From: Pyrenochaeta sp. MPI-SDFR-AT-0127 | Taxonomy: Eukaryota > Ascomycota > Dothideomycetes > Pleosporales > Cucurbitariaceae | Reading direction: 5' to 3' | Length of the DNA stretch: 64,000 bases | Assembly: GCA_020747015.1 (NCBI GenBank) | Contig: JAGTJM010000041.1 | Location: 1 to 64,000 of the forward strand | Part shown: one piece after another, positions 45,001-55,381 of the stretch | How the letters are laid out: each line of letters starts with the position of its first letter | How positions within the stretch are numbered: position 1 is the stretch's first letter | Program-made: the position numbers and the translations under genes | The notes under the pieces: generated by a model | What the model was told of the DNA's origin: nothing | What the model saw: only the letters and a program-made list of their open reading frames with translations | Databases searched by the model: none

Positions 45001-45696
45001 ATGCGGGGGATGGGTTCCCTCGGAGTGTCGCTCGCCCAGGCGTACATAGGCTGCCGATATGCCCAGTACACTGGCCAGTATCCGCTCTGGCCGCTCCATG
45101 ATCAGGCTAAGCGTGCTTTTTGGCGTCTTTGGCCGGGCGAAGCGGTGGCCGTAGCACTGGTCGTGAACAATGACGATTGTGCCCGCATTCACTGCGCCCG
45201 CCACGCCCTCATGACGTGCCAGATCCTTCTTGAAGTGCTCTTCGGCCACATCGCACGCGCGCAGCGGCAGCTTCTCCTCGGGTGACGGTGGGAGCGGGCT
45301 CTTTGCGCCGATAGGAGAGGGCATGTTTGGCACAAACGACGAACGGCGGGAGAGAGCGCCCCGAGGCGTACCTGGTGCGTCCCCGCGTAGCGAGGAACTG
45401 GACGACTTCCTCCCAAGTGCTGGCGATTGCGATCTATTCAGAGAAGCTACGCTGGAGCTGCGGCGGACTGAGAGTGGCGGAATGTTGGGCGATGAAGGAG
45501 TTCGGCGGGCCTCGATCGGAATCCTGGGCGAGGTGATGCCGGGCGACTGCACCGAGGATGTACTTGTGGTTGTGTGGAGAGAGAGACGCTTCAGCGGGTG
45601 TGCAGGGCGGTTCGCGTCATTGTTTGTTTGTCGCGCCGTTTGGGGAGTACTGGGTCCTGTAGCAGGCCCTGACCGTTGCTGTTGTTGGTCTAGCAT
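42028..45696 (-). CDS. HOS3: Hos3-type class II histone deacetylase
   Basis: Zinc-dependent lysine deacetylase of the fungal Hos3 branch; in yeast Hos3 works as a homodimer and acts at chromatin and the bud neck. A single exon of 1222 residues. Residues 1 to about 165 are Ser/Pro-rich and disordered. The deacetylase domain, about 170-600, shows RPERILASVLGISAAY, the active-site RPPGHHCSDDFPSGFCWLNN (about 352-371), the zinc site DFDLHHGDG (about 393-401), YFSLHDI, LSAGFDASEWE and the closing LEGGYSD (about 572). All catalytic His/Asp positions are present. Residues about 620-1222 form a long low-complexity tail with a charged helix (REEYEAREREKEEKQKAAEA), Ala/Lys-rich and Pro-rich parts. It is followed, 443 bases upstream on the same strand, by the AP-1 beta gene. 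Confidence 0.95.
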   Translation of the reverse strand: MLDQQQQRSGPATGPSTPQTARQTNNDANRPAHPLKRLSLHTTTSTSSVQSPGITSPRIPIEARRTPSSPNIPPLSVRRSSSVASLNRSQSPALGRKSSSSSLRGDAPGTPRGALSRRSSFVPNMPSPIGAKSPLPPSPEEKLPLRACDVAEEHFKKDLARHEGVAGAVNAGTIVIVHDQCYGHRFARPKTPKSTLSLIMERPERILASVLGISAAYVRLGERHSEGTHPPHPHHNPPERIPFKIRKTSRLVDVTSQVVTNVHGTGWMHELKSLCDNAERKLATTGKELARDAPSLPGQAAKKELHAGDLYLCPESMNAFQGALGGVLDAVDAVFQSTSMGNGPSRAFVCIRPPGHHCSDDFPSGFCWLNNVHVGIEHAMMNYGLTHAAIIDFDLHHGDGSQAITWARNKKVQNMSKNTPNWKKTSIGYFSLHDINSYPCEDGDDDKVQAASLCIDNAHGQSIWNVHLQPWKTTEQFWAIYEEKYSMLLEKTRQYLQHHTNRLRTTPNHPTPKAAIFLSAGFDASEWETAGMQRHSVNVPTEFYARFTRDVVRLAEEEGTAVDGRVISVLEGGYSDRALASGVLSHLSGLCDGQVWSDPKPAKGLAFDMRQRLGGLSINDDDVLMNSVEAEPTPVTYDPFWWHASQLSELENLVSPPPAVAPKKPRTGAPSHFSSPTQSFAAKVVDPSKLSRSLSGRYTASPSRAPTPPPPDVDWATAAHALSKLLIPSDRQTRSHKPEDLAEQKLKKEKLPAPALSSTHIDVSGRQLRGRKAAPTYAEPGSDDEKASLRAESRASRRKTIADFPLASVEPSAPARSVSRRMSIASSVSSIGDRNVSRGPSVATSRRSVAPTTAPSNNVPVKKARIPASTATSRATQRPPVPRIPSNMASKNATAKGKENDDVDALTSGLKRITLKMPTREEYEAREREKEEKQKAAEASKKATTKATTRKAPASRTTSTATKTAAKPATAKRGPGRSSKASKPASPVETKALPESPKVQSAANAPLEQPQPVQPESASLVAPPTLPHAPQEAGNAVEPAAADRRTSGGVLEPPTELKDMAMTPEQLREQLPKPSFVTVTQPSPAISPPLRADTPPPPPPSSIPQFVNYTSRSFGAAPPVEGQASTAVDAQNAVPLQWVPSNASTAPTSTTGSRPMSPASKRQDLPVFTANGMIPFASNSNAVSASHGTTSSMLAGQQAAVLDVKQEEKVQDIWEVPDTPAH

Positions 45697-46139
45697 GTTT
45701 GCGCTGTCTGCCCGCGTCGCGGCGCGTGTCTTGTGTGCTCTTCGTCAATGTTTCTTATCCGTGGGTTTTCGGGGTCAAGGAAAGGGACGCGCTATGACGG
45801 AGCCATGCACTGCACTTCAAGGCAGTTCGCATGGGGCCGCTCGCTAAAAACACTCTCGCGCTAACTACCGTAGGCGAGCCGGCAGCATGATTGATACATA
45901 GGGCTGACCAGTGCAAAAAACATAACACTTCATCTCTGGGTCAACATGCCCAAATCTTCGGCGTGCTTCAAATTCATTGTCCTCAAGCGTGGGGACTACC
46001 CTTGGAGAGCCTGACATATAAGCCGATTGCGCGACGTTTGCAACGAAGATTTCATTGGCTTTGCCACACTTGTTATCCAGAGGTCATTGGAAATATGATT
46101 ACACCCGTCTATGCACACACTTCTCTCTCTCCTCTCACC
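45697..46139. other. Intergenic region HOS3 promoter
   Basis: 443 bases between the HOS3 start and the AP-1 beta stop. It should contain the HOS3 promoter; no gene seen. Confidence 0.5.
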
Positions 46140-48596
46140 TCACAACAATAGATCCTGGTTCCCATCGTTGCCGCCAGGACTCATTACCATATGTTGCGGT
46201 TCGTTCTGATTCACAACCCATCCGCCACCTACACCAACCTGGTCTGCTGATATAGGCGAGCCGCCAAATGTACTTTGTCGGCCCACGCTCGCGAAATACA
46301 TATCGGCATCGCTCACTGCCGTGGCCATGCCGTTGCCATTAGTTGGCGATAAAGCGCCATTCCCATTTGTGGACGTGGTATCGAGCCTTGACCGGTCCGC
46401 TGCAGCGCGATCCCTTGCCTCCTGTGCTGCTTTCACCGTCGGTAACTCCTGTCGCTGGAGAGCGGGTGATTCCTGCAATTTCCTCTGGCGAGCGCTGCGG
46501 AAAACCTGATTTACTGGCTTGAGGTACACGGTCGCCAACGTGCCGACGTTGAGACACATTTCTTCCAGTGTACCCGGGTCAAGCTTCTCCGACTCTTCGG
46601 CTGTGATGGCAGGCTTCTCCCCCATGACAACCTTCTTCGCTTCTTCAGGTGCTGATGAGAGGAGACGCCAGTACATGTAGCCTCGGTCGCGTAGATCGGG
46701 GTTGTCTGTTTCCTCTGTCGCCCATTTCAGGACCTTTGGTACGAGTGCTGAGCCCCGGGTCGGCCGCTGAATAAAGAGTTTGACGGTTGCTGTAAGAAGA
46801 GCGAGCTGCACTTCGTGAGTCTCTTCTTGGAACGAGTCCAAAAAGTCCTCGAGAAGAACATCAGAGTCCTCTATACGATCTGCATATTGGCCAATGACCC
46901 AGATCATGGCTGCCTTGGCCTCGGGTTCATCGAGCGAGTCAAGGTTCTCGCATAGTGTCGAGATGATCGACTCGTACTGGTTAGGGTATTTACGAAATAT
47001 GTTGCGGATAACAACGGTTGCTTCTTGTACAATATACGACACTTTTGTGCTGACGAGGGAAAGAAGAGTGCTGATGCAGAGTTGTGCGGCAGGGGCAATC
47101 TTGATGGCAAGTTTGCCAATGGCGCGCACTGACTTGCGGACAAAATCGACATCGATCTCGGTGGCATATCTAGTGACCAGTCAGCATCGAAAAACATGCT
47201 GCCCTCGAATAGCGACACTACTTACTCGGCAAGTTCTGTTAGCACCTCTTTGATGTTCCTCTCCGTTGCAAGCATGAAGATGAGCTCGAGCTTCGTCACC
47301 TTGACGTATATAGGGTCATTGTATTTACAGAAGAACACACGGATATCGTTTCTTAATACCTCCGGTCGTCGTTGCAGAATTAATAGTGCATTACGAAGGG
47401 CCAAGTACTGGATCTCCGGACCTTTGGAGAGGAGGGTGACGAGTGGTGGAGATAGCTTATTACATAACGAGGTCACGACTTTCTGGTCGGAAATGTAGTT
47501 CATTAGATAGAGGATTACGCGAATGCAGGTAAGGACGACGGCCGAGTTGGAATGGGAGAGACGAGGCGATATACGCTCGGCCAGGAGCGCAGCTTCGGCT
47601 GTGTCCTGCGGAACGTAATTCATCATGGCTTCCAGGATATATGTTTGGCCCCATTCGGAGCAGTCGGGTAGGATGGAAACAATCTTGGACGCGCTTGCGT
47701 AGTCTATGGTGAGCTTGATGTTCTCGCTTCGTTCCCAGATGTCCATTAAGCCTGCCAATGCGCTGGAGACGACTGTGGGGTTCTCGTCTCGAAGCATACC
47801 GTTTAGCCTGTCTATGAGGTCTGAGCCCTCCACCAGGTGTCTGTCATGGTCGTAGAGCTTCGCTACACAGAATGCAGCCGTCTTACGAACATAAGGGTCC
47901 GAGTCTTTGAGCAGGTTTTTCAGGTGTGGTACAGTTGCTTCGACGAATTCGCGGACATGGACGTAGGACATGGTCCGTAGTGCGAGCGCGCGTACCAAGG
48001 GGTTGTTGTCATGCATATCCTCCTGAATGATTGGCAATGCTTTGAGCGCGATGTCGGGCTTTATGCGGGCATAGTTGACCAGATAGAGAAAACACCTGGC
48101 AAACGTCAGCGTGGCTCCCTGGTCGCCCAACGCTCCAGCATGACGCACATCTTCTTGATCTCCAGACTCGGAATGTGCATGCAGCCGACAATGTCGGGGA
48201 AGAGGGCGACCATGTCATTGTTGCTCATGGTCATGTTGGCGACAATCTTCTTCAAGGCCGTCTTCTTGGCGGAGAAGTTCTTGTCCTTCTTGCCGCCGCT
48301 GTTGAGCTCGAGACGCAGCTCTGCGACTTTGCCCTGTGGAGTGCGGAGGTATTGTAAGCGCGCGTTGTCGAAGGTGTAGGGGAGAAACATGATCATGGTA
48401 TGGGGCGGTCATAGCAAGCAAGAGAAGAGGGCCTGTACTATCGCGTGCGCCTGGCGATTCAAGCTGCGATCCAGATACGGGAGGGAGTAGGAGAACATTG
48501 GGGACTGGCCGTGGGCGCCGGCTACCTGGGTGGTACGGACAAGAAGAGCAGACGTACCCTCGCAAAGAGCTTCGCATCCTGGCCGCCCTGGCTCAT
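46140..48596 (-). CDS. APL2: AP-1 adaptor complex beta subunit (beta-adaptin)
   Basis: Large subunit of the clathrin adaptor AP-1, acting in vesicle traffic between trans-Golgi and endosomes. Exons 48596-48558, 48333-48149, 48095-47226 and 47169-46140 give 707 residues. Exon joins restore the family pattern: AKLFAR joined to GKVAELRLELNS, LEIKKM joined to CFLYLVNYARIKPD, and TELAE joined to YATEIDVDFVRKSVRAIGKL. The alpha-solenoid trunk fills residues 1 to about 590 (ALRTMSYVHVREFVEA, DPYVRKTAAFCVAKLYD, AMIWVIGQYADRI, DRGYMYWRLLS). A low-complexity hinge follows (TNGNGALSPTNGNG) and the protein ends without the ear domain, as in many fungal AP-1 beta proteins. Intron 1 is long (224 nt) and has an in-frame ATG (48396) that would give a different N-terminus if unspliced. 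A 450-bp divergent promoter is shared with EMC4. Confidence 0.94.
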
Positions 48597-49046
48597 ACTG
48601 GGCTAGCTAAGTATCTCGTGTGGCAGCTGAGCTGGCCGTCGATGCATGTGCCTGCGGTAGCACAACCAAGATGACCTCGCCTCTCAGTCTAGCGCCCCTC
48701 CTTGCCGTCTGGAGGAATGTGCGGGGTTGGATAGGGCCGGTCGCTCGTCTGGCGGCTTTATCGCGAATGGTGCATAGTCGTCGACGTGTAGGAGGCCGTT
48801 TCGAGCGCGGCACGGGTGAATTGGAGAAATGGGAGACGGCGAATTGGGCGCCTCTGGCACACCCACTGGCCGACGTTGCACCCCCCAGGGAGGACGTGCA
48901 TCTGCCAAGGCTGACCACCGTGCTGTGCGGCCTTCTCCAACACCACCAAACAACACCGCCGCCAACCGCACTTGACGACCACTTCTGTATCCTGTACACT
49001 GCAGACACCTCCCGTCTCCACATCCCCTCCACCTTGAGCGCCAGAC
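48597..49046. promoter_or_regulatory. Divergent promoter region of APL2 and EMC4
   Basis: 450 bases between the start codons of two divergent genes. It must hold both promoters and leaders. No specific element was identified; frames inside it overlap each other and are not accepted. Confidence 0.55.
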
Positions 49047-49669
49047 ATGTCGACCCTTCCGCCGTCGCCCCCACAATGGGTGCTTGACCTCAACTCGACT
49101 CCTCCGTCCAAGCCCAAAAACACATCCCTCACAGACCCGCCAGGCTACACGGCGTCCCTGACCCGGAAGGAGCGGGCACAGTCGTCCAAAACAGCACGGA
49201 AGCCGCCAACGCCGGACGAGATGGACACACTCAAGATGAAGAAGGCGTGGGAAGTCGCCATTGCGCCCGCAAAGCAGCTGCCCATGAACGCTTTTGGTCA
49301 GTCGCCCCCCTCCGGGCCTGCACACTTGCTGCTCGGCAACACACAACACTAACCAATGTCCCAGGCATGTACATGACGGGCAACACGCTCCAGATCTTCT
49401 CCATCTTCATGGTCTTCACCCTCTTCAAGACGCCCGTCATGGCCGTCCTGGGCCTGCAACGCACATTCGCTCCCTACGAAACCCCCGGCACTTCAAGTCG
49501 ACTTATCGGCGTCAAGATTGTGTACATTCTCTGCAACCTGCTGATGCTGGCTTTGGGCATCTGGAAAGTCAATGGCATGGGCTTGCTGCCGACAACACGG
49601 TCGGACTGGCTGGCATGGGAGAGCGAGCGCACTTGGTCAGAACGAGCGGTGCCAAAAGAGTGGTTGTAG
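49047..49669 (+). CDS. EMC4: ER membrane protein complex subunit 4
   Basis: Subunit of the EMC insertase, which places tail-anchored and multi-pass proteins in the ER membrane (DUF1077 family). Exons 49047-49296 and 49365-49669 (68-nt intron, phase 1) give 184 residues, the usual length. The N-terminal cytosolic part has PPGYTASLTRKE and the conserved amphipathic block LKMKKAWEVAIAPAKQLPMN, joined to the FGMYMTGNTLQIFSIFMVFT motif. Two hydrophobic helices follow: the one starting at IFSIFMVFTLFKTPVMAVLG and IGVKIVYILCNLLMLALGIW. The end (GLLPTTRSDWLAWE) matches the family. It diverges from APL2, another endomembrane gene. Confidence 0.95.
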
Positions 49670-50264
49670 TGCATTCATGGGTTAGTAGAATTACGACACA
49701 GTATCGTCACGAAGCTCATACCCGCGAGGGCTGAAAATGAAGCTTCCTAATTTACTCGCTTTTACTCGCGGGGCTCTATTTCACCTTGCTTCTCTGCCTC
49801 TCACTCAAACAGTCCACAATGGAGGCTGTTGTGGGACTCGCCTTTCATCCATCATCTGCTAGAATTCCCCCCCCCTGTGTCTGCATAATCGAAGTGGACG
49901 AGCTTCAGACAACCTTCCTACTCTCCTGAAACCAAAGGGCAATGATGGATGCGCCAACCACATAGTGCAGTCAAAAGTTCATGGTGTATCACTGGTGGAA
50001 TCTAGAATAATCGGTGACAGTTCTCGAGGCTTCCTCCATCTTGGCCGCAAGTTTTGCAAGCCAGACCTCTTTTTGCTTCTTAGACTCGAAGGCGTCAGGC
50101 CCAGTACCCTCAGTGTAAGATTTCTGAGATGCCATTCTCTGCATTAACGAGTAGCCTGGGTGCATTCAAAGAAGTGATGGATACTATCGAGTAATGAATA
50201 GACTCGAGGGTATTACTATGTAAACATGACGCATCTTAGATGATGAATCTGCTAAATATATAAT
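49670..50264. other. Convergent 3' region of EMC4 and peroxidase genes
   Basis: About 600 bases; both 3' untranslated regions. Includes a C9 run near 49867-49875. No gene seen. Confidence 0.5.
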
Positions 50265-51587
50265 CTAGTTCTTTCCTGGCGTCGTTACAACACCTGTCAG
50301 TTGGATCGCGTCATCAACCATATTGTTCAGCTGGTTGAATTGACCCTGCAGCCACATGTCTAGTACTACCTGATCCTCACTGACAAATTTCGTGCGCGCT
50401 GCGGGGAGAACTTTGGTGCACTCCTTAAGATCGTTAATGTTGTTGACTCCAAGTAGGGAGAGGCGCGTGTATGCTTTTGCGTAGTCCTATGATTGTCAGT
50501 ACTTAAATTCATCACCAAAGATCAAATCTGCGTACCTCATTCCAATGGTTCTGACCGCTGCTCGGGCTGCTGAACTCGGCCCACTCGTCACTCGTCCTCG
50601 AGTCTTTGCTCAGATTGATGTCGCTCTGGAACTTCAGGACACGAACTGGTGCATTGTTCGTAGTCTCTGGGTAGAATGCGACATCCCAAATACCGGGTGT
50701 GGAGTCCTGTGGGTCGCCATCGCGTGCTGTGTTGACAAAGTGCTGCTGCGATGTTGTATGTGCGCCAACAAGGGCGACGAGGTCATGGGGGTCAATGGTC
50801 TTGGCCTGGAAGAGCTTGATAAGAGTATCTGCAGAGTCTTTCTCTCCAGGAAGCAGGCCCGTAGGCCCAGCTTTGCTGTTGTCCTTACGACCAACGAATG
50901 ATCGAATCCGAGGACCAAGTGGGCAGACAACGGTAGCAACATTGGCGCCCATTTGAATGATATCAGCCATGCTCAAACCGTATTGGTTGTACTTTGTGTA
51001 CCACTTCTTTGTCTGGTCGGCAATAGCACTAAGGCCATTGTTGTCAGCGCGACTCAATTCATCGCTCAGAAGAATGCTTCCGTCCGCCCCGCCGTAGGTG
51101 GTGCTCTTCGACCAGACACCCGCATCGTGGAAGCCAAGGCGAACAGCCTGACGGGCGAATTTTGTGCAGCGACCAGATGTGCCGTTGAACCTGATATAGG
51201 GTGTATAATGTCAGTCTATGTTTCCCAAAAGCCTGACGGGGATGTAACTGACTTAGCCGTCATTTCGTACGCCAACCATTTCCAGTGACAGCAAAGATCT
51301 GCTTTGCAAGCTGCACTACCGATTGCGCCGACAGGAATGGAATTATCGATAGTAGAAGATTCCGCATTCTTCTGGTCAAGGAGAATGGCCTTGATATCTT
51401 TGCCGATTGTGGTAAGCTGTGCATCTGTGAGGGTCTTCAGGTCGCCAATGAGCTCTTTTGAAGACTGGCGTTTCATCTTGTTGGCCACGCGACGCATCTC
51501 TTCCATCTGCTCACCCATACCTGGGTGGGCTTCTGTGAGAGGAATACATGCCAAGAGGGCATAGCTCAAGTACGAGAGAGTCTTCAT
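50265..51587 (-). CDS. Secreted class II (fungal) haem peroxidase
   Basis: Extracellular H2O2-dependent haem peroxidase of the plant/fungal superfamily, class II (ligninase-like) by its architecture. Exons 51587-51253, 51190-50536 and 50486-50265 give 403 residues. A signal peptide (MKTLSYLSYALLACIPLTEA) is followed by a probable propeptide ending at a KR (residues 39-40). Distal side: RLGFHDAG with Arg129, Phe132 and His133. Calcium-site segment: GGADGSILL. Proximal side: DLVALVGAHTTSQQ with His256. Positions -11 and -7 from the distal His are Lys and Gln, so the acidic manganese site of Mn-peroxidases is missing. The stretch before the distal His is longer (about 113 residues after the signal) than in basidiomycete enzymes. 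The substrate is unknown; a role in attacking plant phenolics or in oxidative stress is inference. I start at ATG 51587, because the frame upstream opens only with TTG. Confidence 0.9.
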
Positions 51588-54102
51588 TTTGGCCAATTAG
51601 GGTAGCCAGTGAAAGAAGGGAGAAATGGGATGACTGGAGAAAAGTTCTTGAGAGGCTGCGAATAGCAGGGCATCTTTATAGGTTTCTGAGTTGGCAGAAT
51701 ACAGGGCAACCGAAGTCTGCTCTGAAGCCTAGAATGCTTCTCATGAAGTACAATAGATTGATACTCGGACGTACTCGCCATGTTGAGAATTTGTCGCTAC
51801 TGGATAGATGAATACGGGGGCCCTGCAAAGGCGCACATGGATTCCAGAAACATATCTTCGCTTTCAAGTGACCGACTTATGGCGTCTGGCCGTCTTCCCG
51901 CTCGGCACAAGGCAAAAGGCGGACTTGAAGCAAGATGTCGCGAGGCCGACTTCCGTAGGCTGATAAGAGCTGACAGCCAAGGGAAGGAATGTCGACGCAG
52001 TGATTGGTTCAGGCTGGCCAGAATGGTGAGTAAAGTGAGCCTGGGTGTTGGGATGGTGAATACGGGAAGCGCGACATGGTTTGGGATGGTACTGTAATAC
52101 TTGAGGTTATTGCACCTGCAGGTTTGTGCCTGCTTCTGGAAAGTCGCACAACATAGCCAAGCGACATGAGCTAGCTGATGGCATTCCTGATCTTTGCCAT
52201 GTTCTGCGCATATGTATTTTGGTGCGCATTGGGTTTCGTTGACATACGGATAAATTTGCGGAGCAGATGGTTGTCGTCGCAATCTCAAAACGTTGATGAT
52301 CTCCAGCTAAGCTCATTCACACACCACTGCGAAAATCCTTCGAGGCAGCCAAAAGGCCCGGTCCGACGTCAAGATGCACTTAATATATAGATCTCGTACT
52401 TGGACTTTGTTCCTGGGGTCGATGACTATTCTTAGATTTCAGTAGGTTTTTCGTTCCAAAATCAAGGTTAGTAGATCGCCAAAATGCAATATCGAGCCGT
52501 CGATGGTGTGACTACAACATATTGAAGTTCAGCCTCATGAACGACGGCTATCCTTGCAGATCTTGGCTAGACCTCGTTCCCCGGTTTGTTCACATCCAAT
52601 GATCTGTTTGTAGTAGCTAACTCGGGGTCGAGAACCCGAGAGGCGTTATGCGACGATTTTGTCGAAAAGAAGTCGAGTGTACATGTACTCTGAGAGCGCA
52701 GCGGTGCTCTCTGCAATCATCAGCTGCATGTGGGGCGAGACTGCAACGTGAAGGACATTTAGCCGGATAATGTGCAGCGCTCGACCAAGTCAAACGGAAT
52801 GATCGTTCCTGATACAGAACCCCGAATCATGTTCTTCCAAAGGGAGCAACCCTCAGACTTTTGGGCATTCAGGCTATCTTGTTGCTGCACGGCAGTGGCT
52901 TTCCGAAGACAGTTGCTTGCCTTTGGGACATGTAACACTGCGTTGGATTCCCCTCCTGAAATACAGCCCTTGTGGCGAAATGGTAAAGCCTTTGGCGATG
53001 CCGGTAATGGAAGGTGCTGAACAGTGACATGCCGGTACGTAGATGAAGTCTGGAATCTACAGACCCAAGTAATGGACGCGCCGAGGAGCTTGACAGAACT
53101 GGCTAGCCAAGGCATGACCTCGCGAGTGATTCGCGTTTACGGCGCTAACGGGTGTTGCGCTGGATTAAGGTCATTCTTCTGTTTAAAAAGTGCGACTATC
53201 AGGACGATTTGAGCGGACGAATTTGGACCAGTTGGTGAGGCAAAGTGATGCCTGCGGCAGCCGTCACCATTGCAGCAACTCAGCCTCCAGACCCAGTCGA
53301 AGAGCTCTGATCTCATGCGAAGAAAGGGTTTGTCTCAGTAGAGAATGGATTACGCGAGAGAGCCATACTGGGAATTGAGTCGGACGTGCTGCATTGTGTG
53401 AATGGCTCGCTGTGTGCGCTTCTCATTGCTTGTTACCATGCAAGCAGTGTGAGGGGGAATAATATATACAGACTACGACGCGAGTGGTATTTGAGTTGAA
53501 GCCAAGAGCCATGGTATCACACTCCTGGCGAAAAAGGTCTATGAAGCGCTGGCATGAGCGTGAATCTCATGGAGAAGGCAAGCTGAGCTGACATCAGCTG
53601 CACGCCTTCCCAAAGTTAGACAAGCGCAGATCTAATTCCGGCGCCTCGGCGTAGGGCGAACGCCACCCCACTCCATAGCCACGCTTCACAACCGCACACC
53701 GCCGCGCACTGTGACTCGTAGGGCCAATGAGGGTTGCACGCGAGTCTCAATGGAACGCTTTTAGGCTCGTCTCATGCACGGGTGCTCTTGGTGAGGCTGG
53801 AGTTGCCCACCGTGAGCACCGCGTTCAGCTAGCCGCTATCCTGGGCCGTCGGACGCGCTGTTGTGGCAGGCTGGACCCGTGGTATAAGGCCGCTCCTCGC
53901 TGTTGTTGGCCTTCTCTGCATATTTGCTTGTCCATTCTGTCTTCGACGCTAATCCTAGTTTTACCAAGTTGCGAAGCCGTCAAGAAGATTACGTGAAGAA
54001 CGTGCATCGCAGCATCCATCTCGCCAGCTACAAATTCCAACCCTTTCTGGGTCTACTGAATAAGGCCAATCTACTATCGGTGTAAAGCGTTAATATAGAA
54101 AA
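51588..54102. other. 2.5-kb divergent intergenic region
   Basis: Lies between the peroxidase (-) and phosphoesterase-like (+) genes and should include both promoters. Short frames only; none looks like a protein. Confidence 0.5.
51673..51680 (-). promoter_or_regulatory. TATA box of peroxidase gene
   Basis: TATAAAGA on the minus strand, about 86 bases before the ATG at 51587. It fits a core promoter of a regulated secreted-protein gene. Confidence 0.45.
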
Positions 54103-55038
54103 ATGGATCTTCTTTCTACCACATCGAAGCGGTTGTCGGGCCTCTTTTCAGGACCAAAAACCTCCTTTCAAGTCCTCTCTGATCTTCACCTCGATCACGA
54201 ATCACAATACCTCACTTTTCACATACCCGTCGCCGCACCATTTCTTATCCTTGCGGGCAATGTTGGCCGCCTAATTGACTACGAACAATATCTGTCGTTT
54301 CTCATTCGGCGCTGCAACCTTCACGAAAAGGTGTTCCTCGTGCTTGGCCCTCTCGAGTTTCACGGTATCGGCTGGATGGAAGGCCTACAGCTGGCGCATA
54401 AAATGGAGAAAGACCCAGTAACAAAGGGCAGATTGGAGGTTCTATATGAGACACGGTCAGAAGTCCCTGGTACGAATGTCGTGCTGTTGGGATGCACGTT
54501 GTGGAGTAAAATCCCAGATGCCGACGTAGCGGCCGTGATGAAGAAAATGCCAGAGTTCGACGAACAGAATGGTATACAAGATTGGACTATCAAGGACCAC
54601 AACTCGGAGCATCGAAGAGATTTCAAGTGGCTTGTGGAAGAGACCAAAACCACACAGCCAGCTCCCAAACCACCCGCCGCTGGCACTTCTCTTCCAGCTC
54701 CACCAGCGGCTACCCCTGCCTCCAAACCGGAGACCCAGCTTGTTGTCATCACCTCTTTCGCTCCAGACCTGCGGGAATGCTTAGATCCCTGGCAAATAGA
54801 TGCACCATGGGCCTCGGCATTCGGGACGAATTTGCTTGACAGCACATATTTTAGCAATGTAAAGCTGTGGATCTCTGGTTCCACTGGGCGAACACACGAG
54901 TTCAAGAAGGGCAATTTGACGCACGTGAGTAACCAGCGGGGTCGTCAAGGTGAGCATGTAACGGGATTATTGAAGGATGGAATGTCAGCGAAGCAGAAAT
55001 TGGGCCTGTTTGACGTAATGCACGTGGTCGAGATATGA
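54103..55038 (+). CDS. Calcineurin-like phosphoesterase fold, degenerate active site
   Basis: Single exon of 311 residues. The fold shows through FQVLSDLHLDHESQY (about residues 22-36, a normal D-x-H first metal motif), then LILAGNVGR where the usual GDxG is GNVG, LGPLEFHG where the usual GNH(D/E) is GPLE, ITSFAPD in place of a TH-x-P motif, and WISGSTGRTHEF in place of GHTH. Several metal-binding residues therefore appear to be replaced. A Pro/Ala/Thr-rich insert (about 190-216) splits the domain. By family knowledge these changes would strongly reduce or abolish phosphatase activity, so it may be a binding or regulatory protein; the first metal motif is intact, so some activity cannot be excluded. 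It is followed by the tandem GFA gene 343 bases downstream on the same strand. Confidence 0.82.
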   Translation: MDLLSTTSKRLSGLFSGPKTSFQVLSDLHLDHESQYLTFHIPVAAPFLILAGNVGRLIDYEQYLSFLIRRCNLHEKVFLVLGPLEFHGIGWMEGLQLAHKMEKDPVTKGRLEVLYETRSEVPGTNVVLLGCTLWSKIPDADVAAVMKKMPEFDEQNGIQDWTIKDHNSEHRRDFKWLVEETKTTQPAPKPPAAGTSLPAPPAATPASKPETQLVVITSFAPDLRECLDPWQIDAPWASAFGTNLLDSTYFSNVKLWISGSTGRTHEFKKGNLTHVSNQRGRQGEHVTGLLKDGMSAKQKLGLFDVMHVVEI

Positions 55039-55381
55039 ATAAGGCCTGCTATGGAATTGGAAGAAGTTTCTGCAATAATGTGAAGAGTCACTACTACCGC
55101 ATGATCCACAGGATGGACGCTGTAAAGATCAGCGGATGTCTTCATAAGGCGCGTCGCGAGGATCAACTCCGCATTGTGGATTTGTCAGATGACGTAGGAA
55201 AGATGAAGGGCGCGGTCACCTGTTTTCGTGTTCTTCGCCTGATTCGAGTACAAGGCGCGAACCCCGCTATAACTGACCAATGGCTTGTACCACCACCTCT
55301 ACTTACATATACATCTAATTGTCCCAGAGTTTGTGAACATCTTGTGCCTCCTCCGATCGCAATTCTACTGCATCATCAAAA
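55039..55381. other. Short intergenic region before the GFA gene
   Basis: 343 bases; 3' end of the phosphoesterase-like gene and promoter of the GFA gene. No gene seen. Confidence 0.5.
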
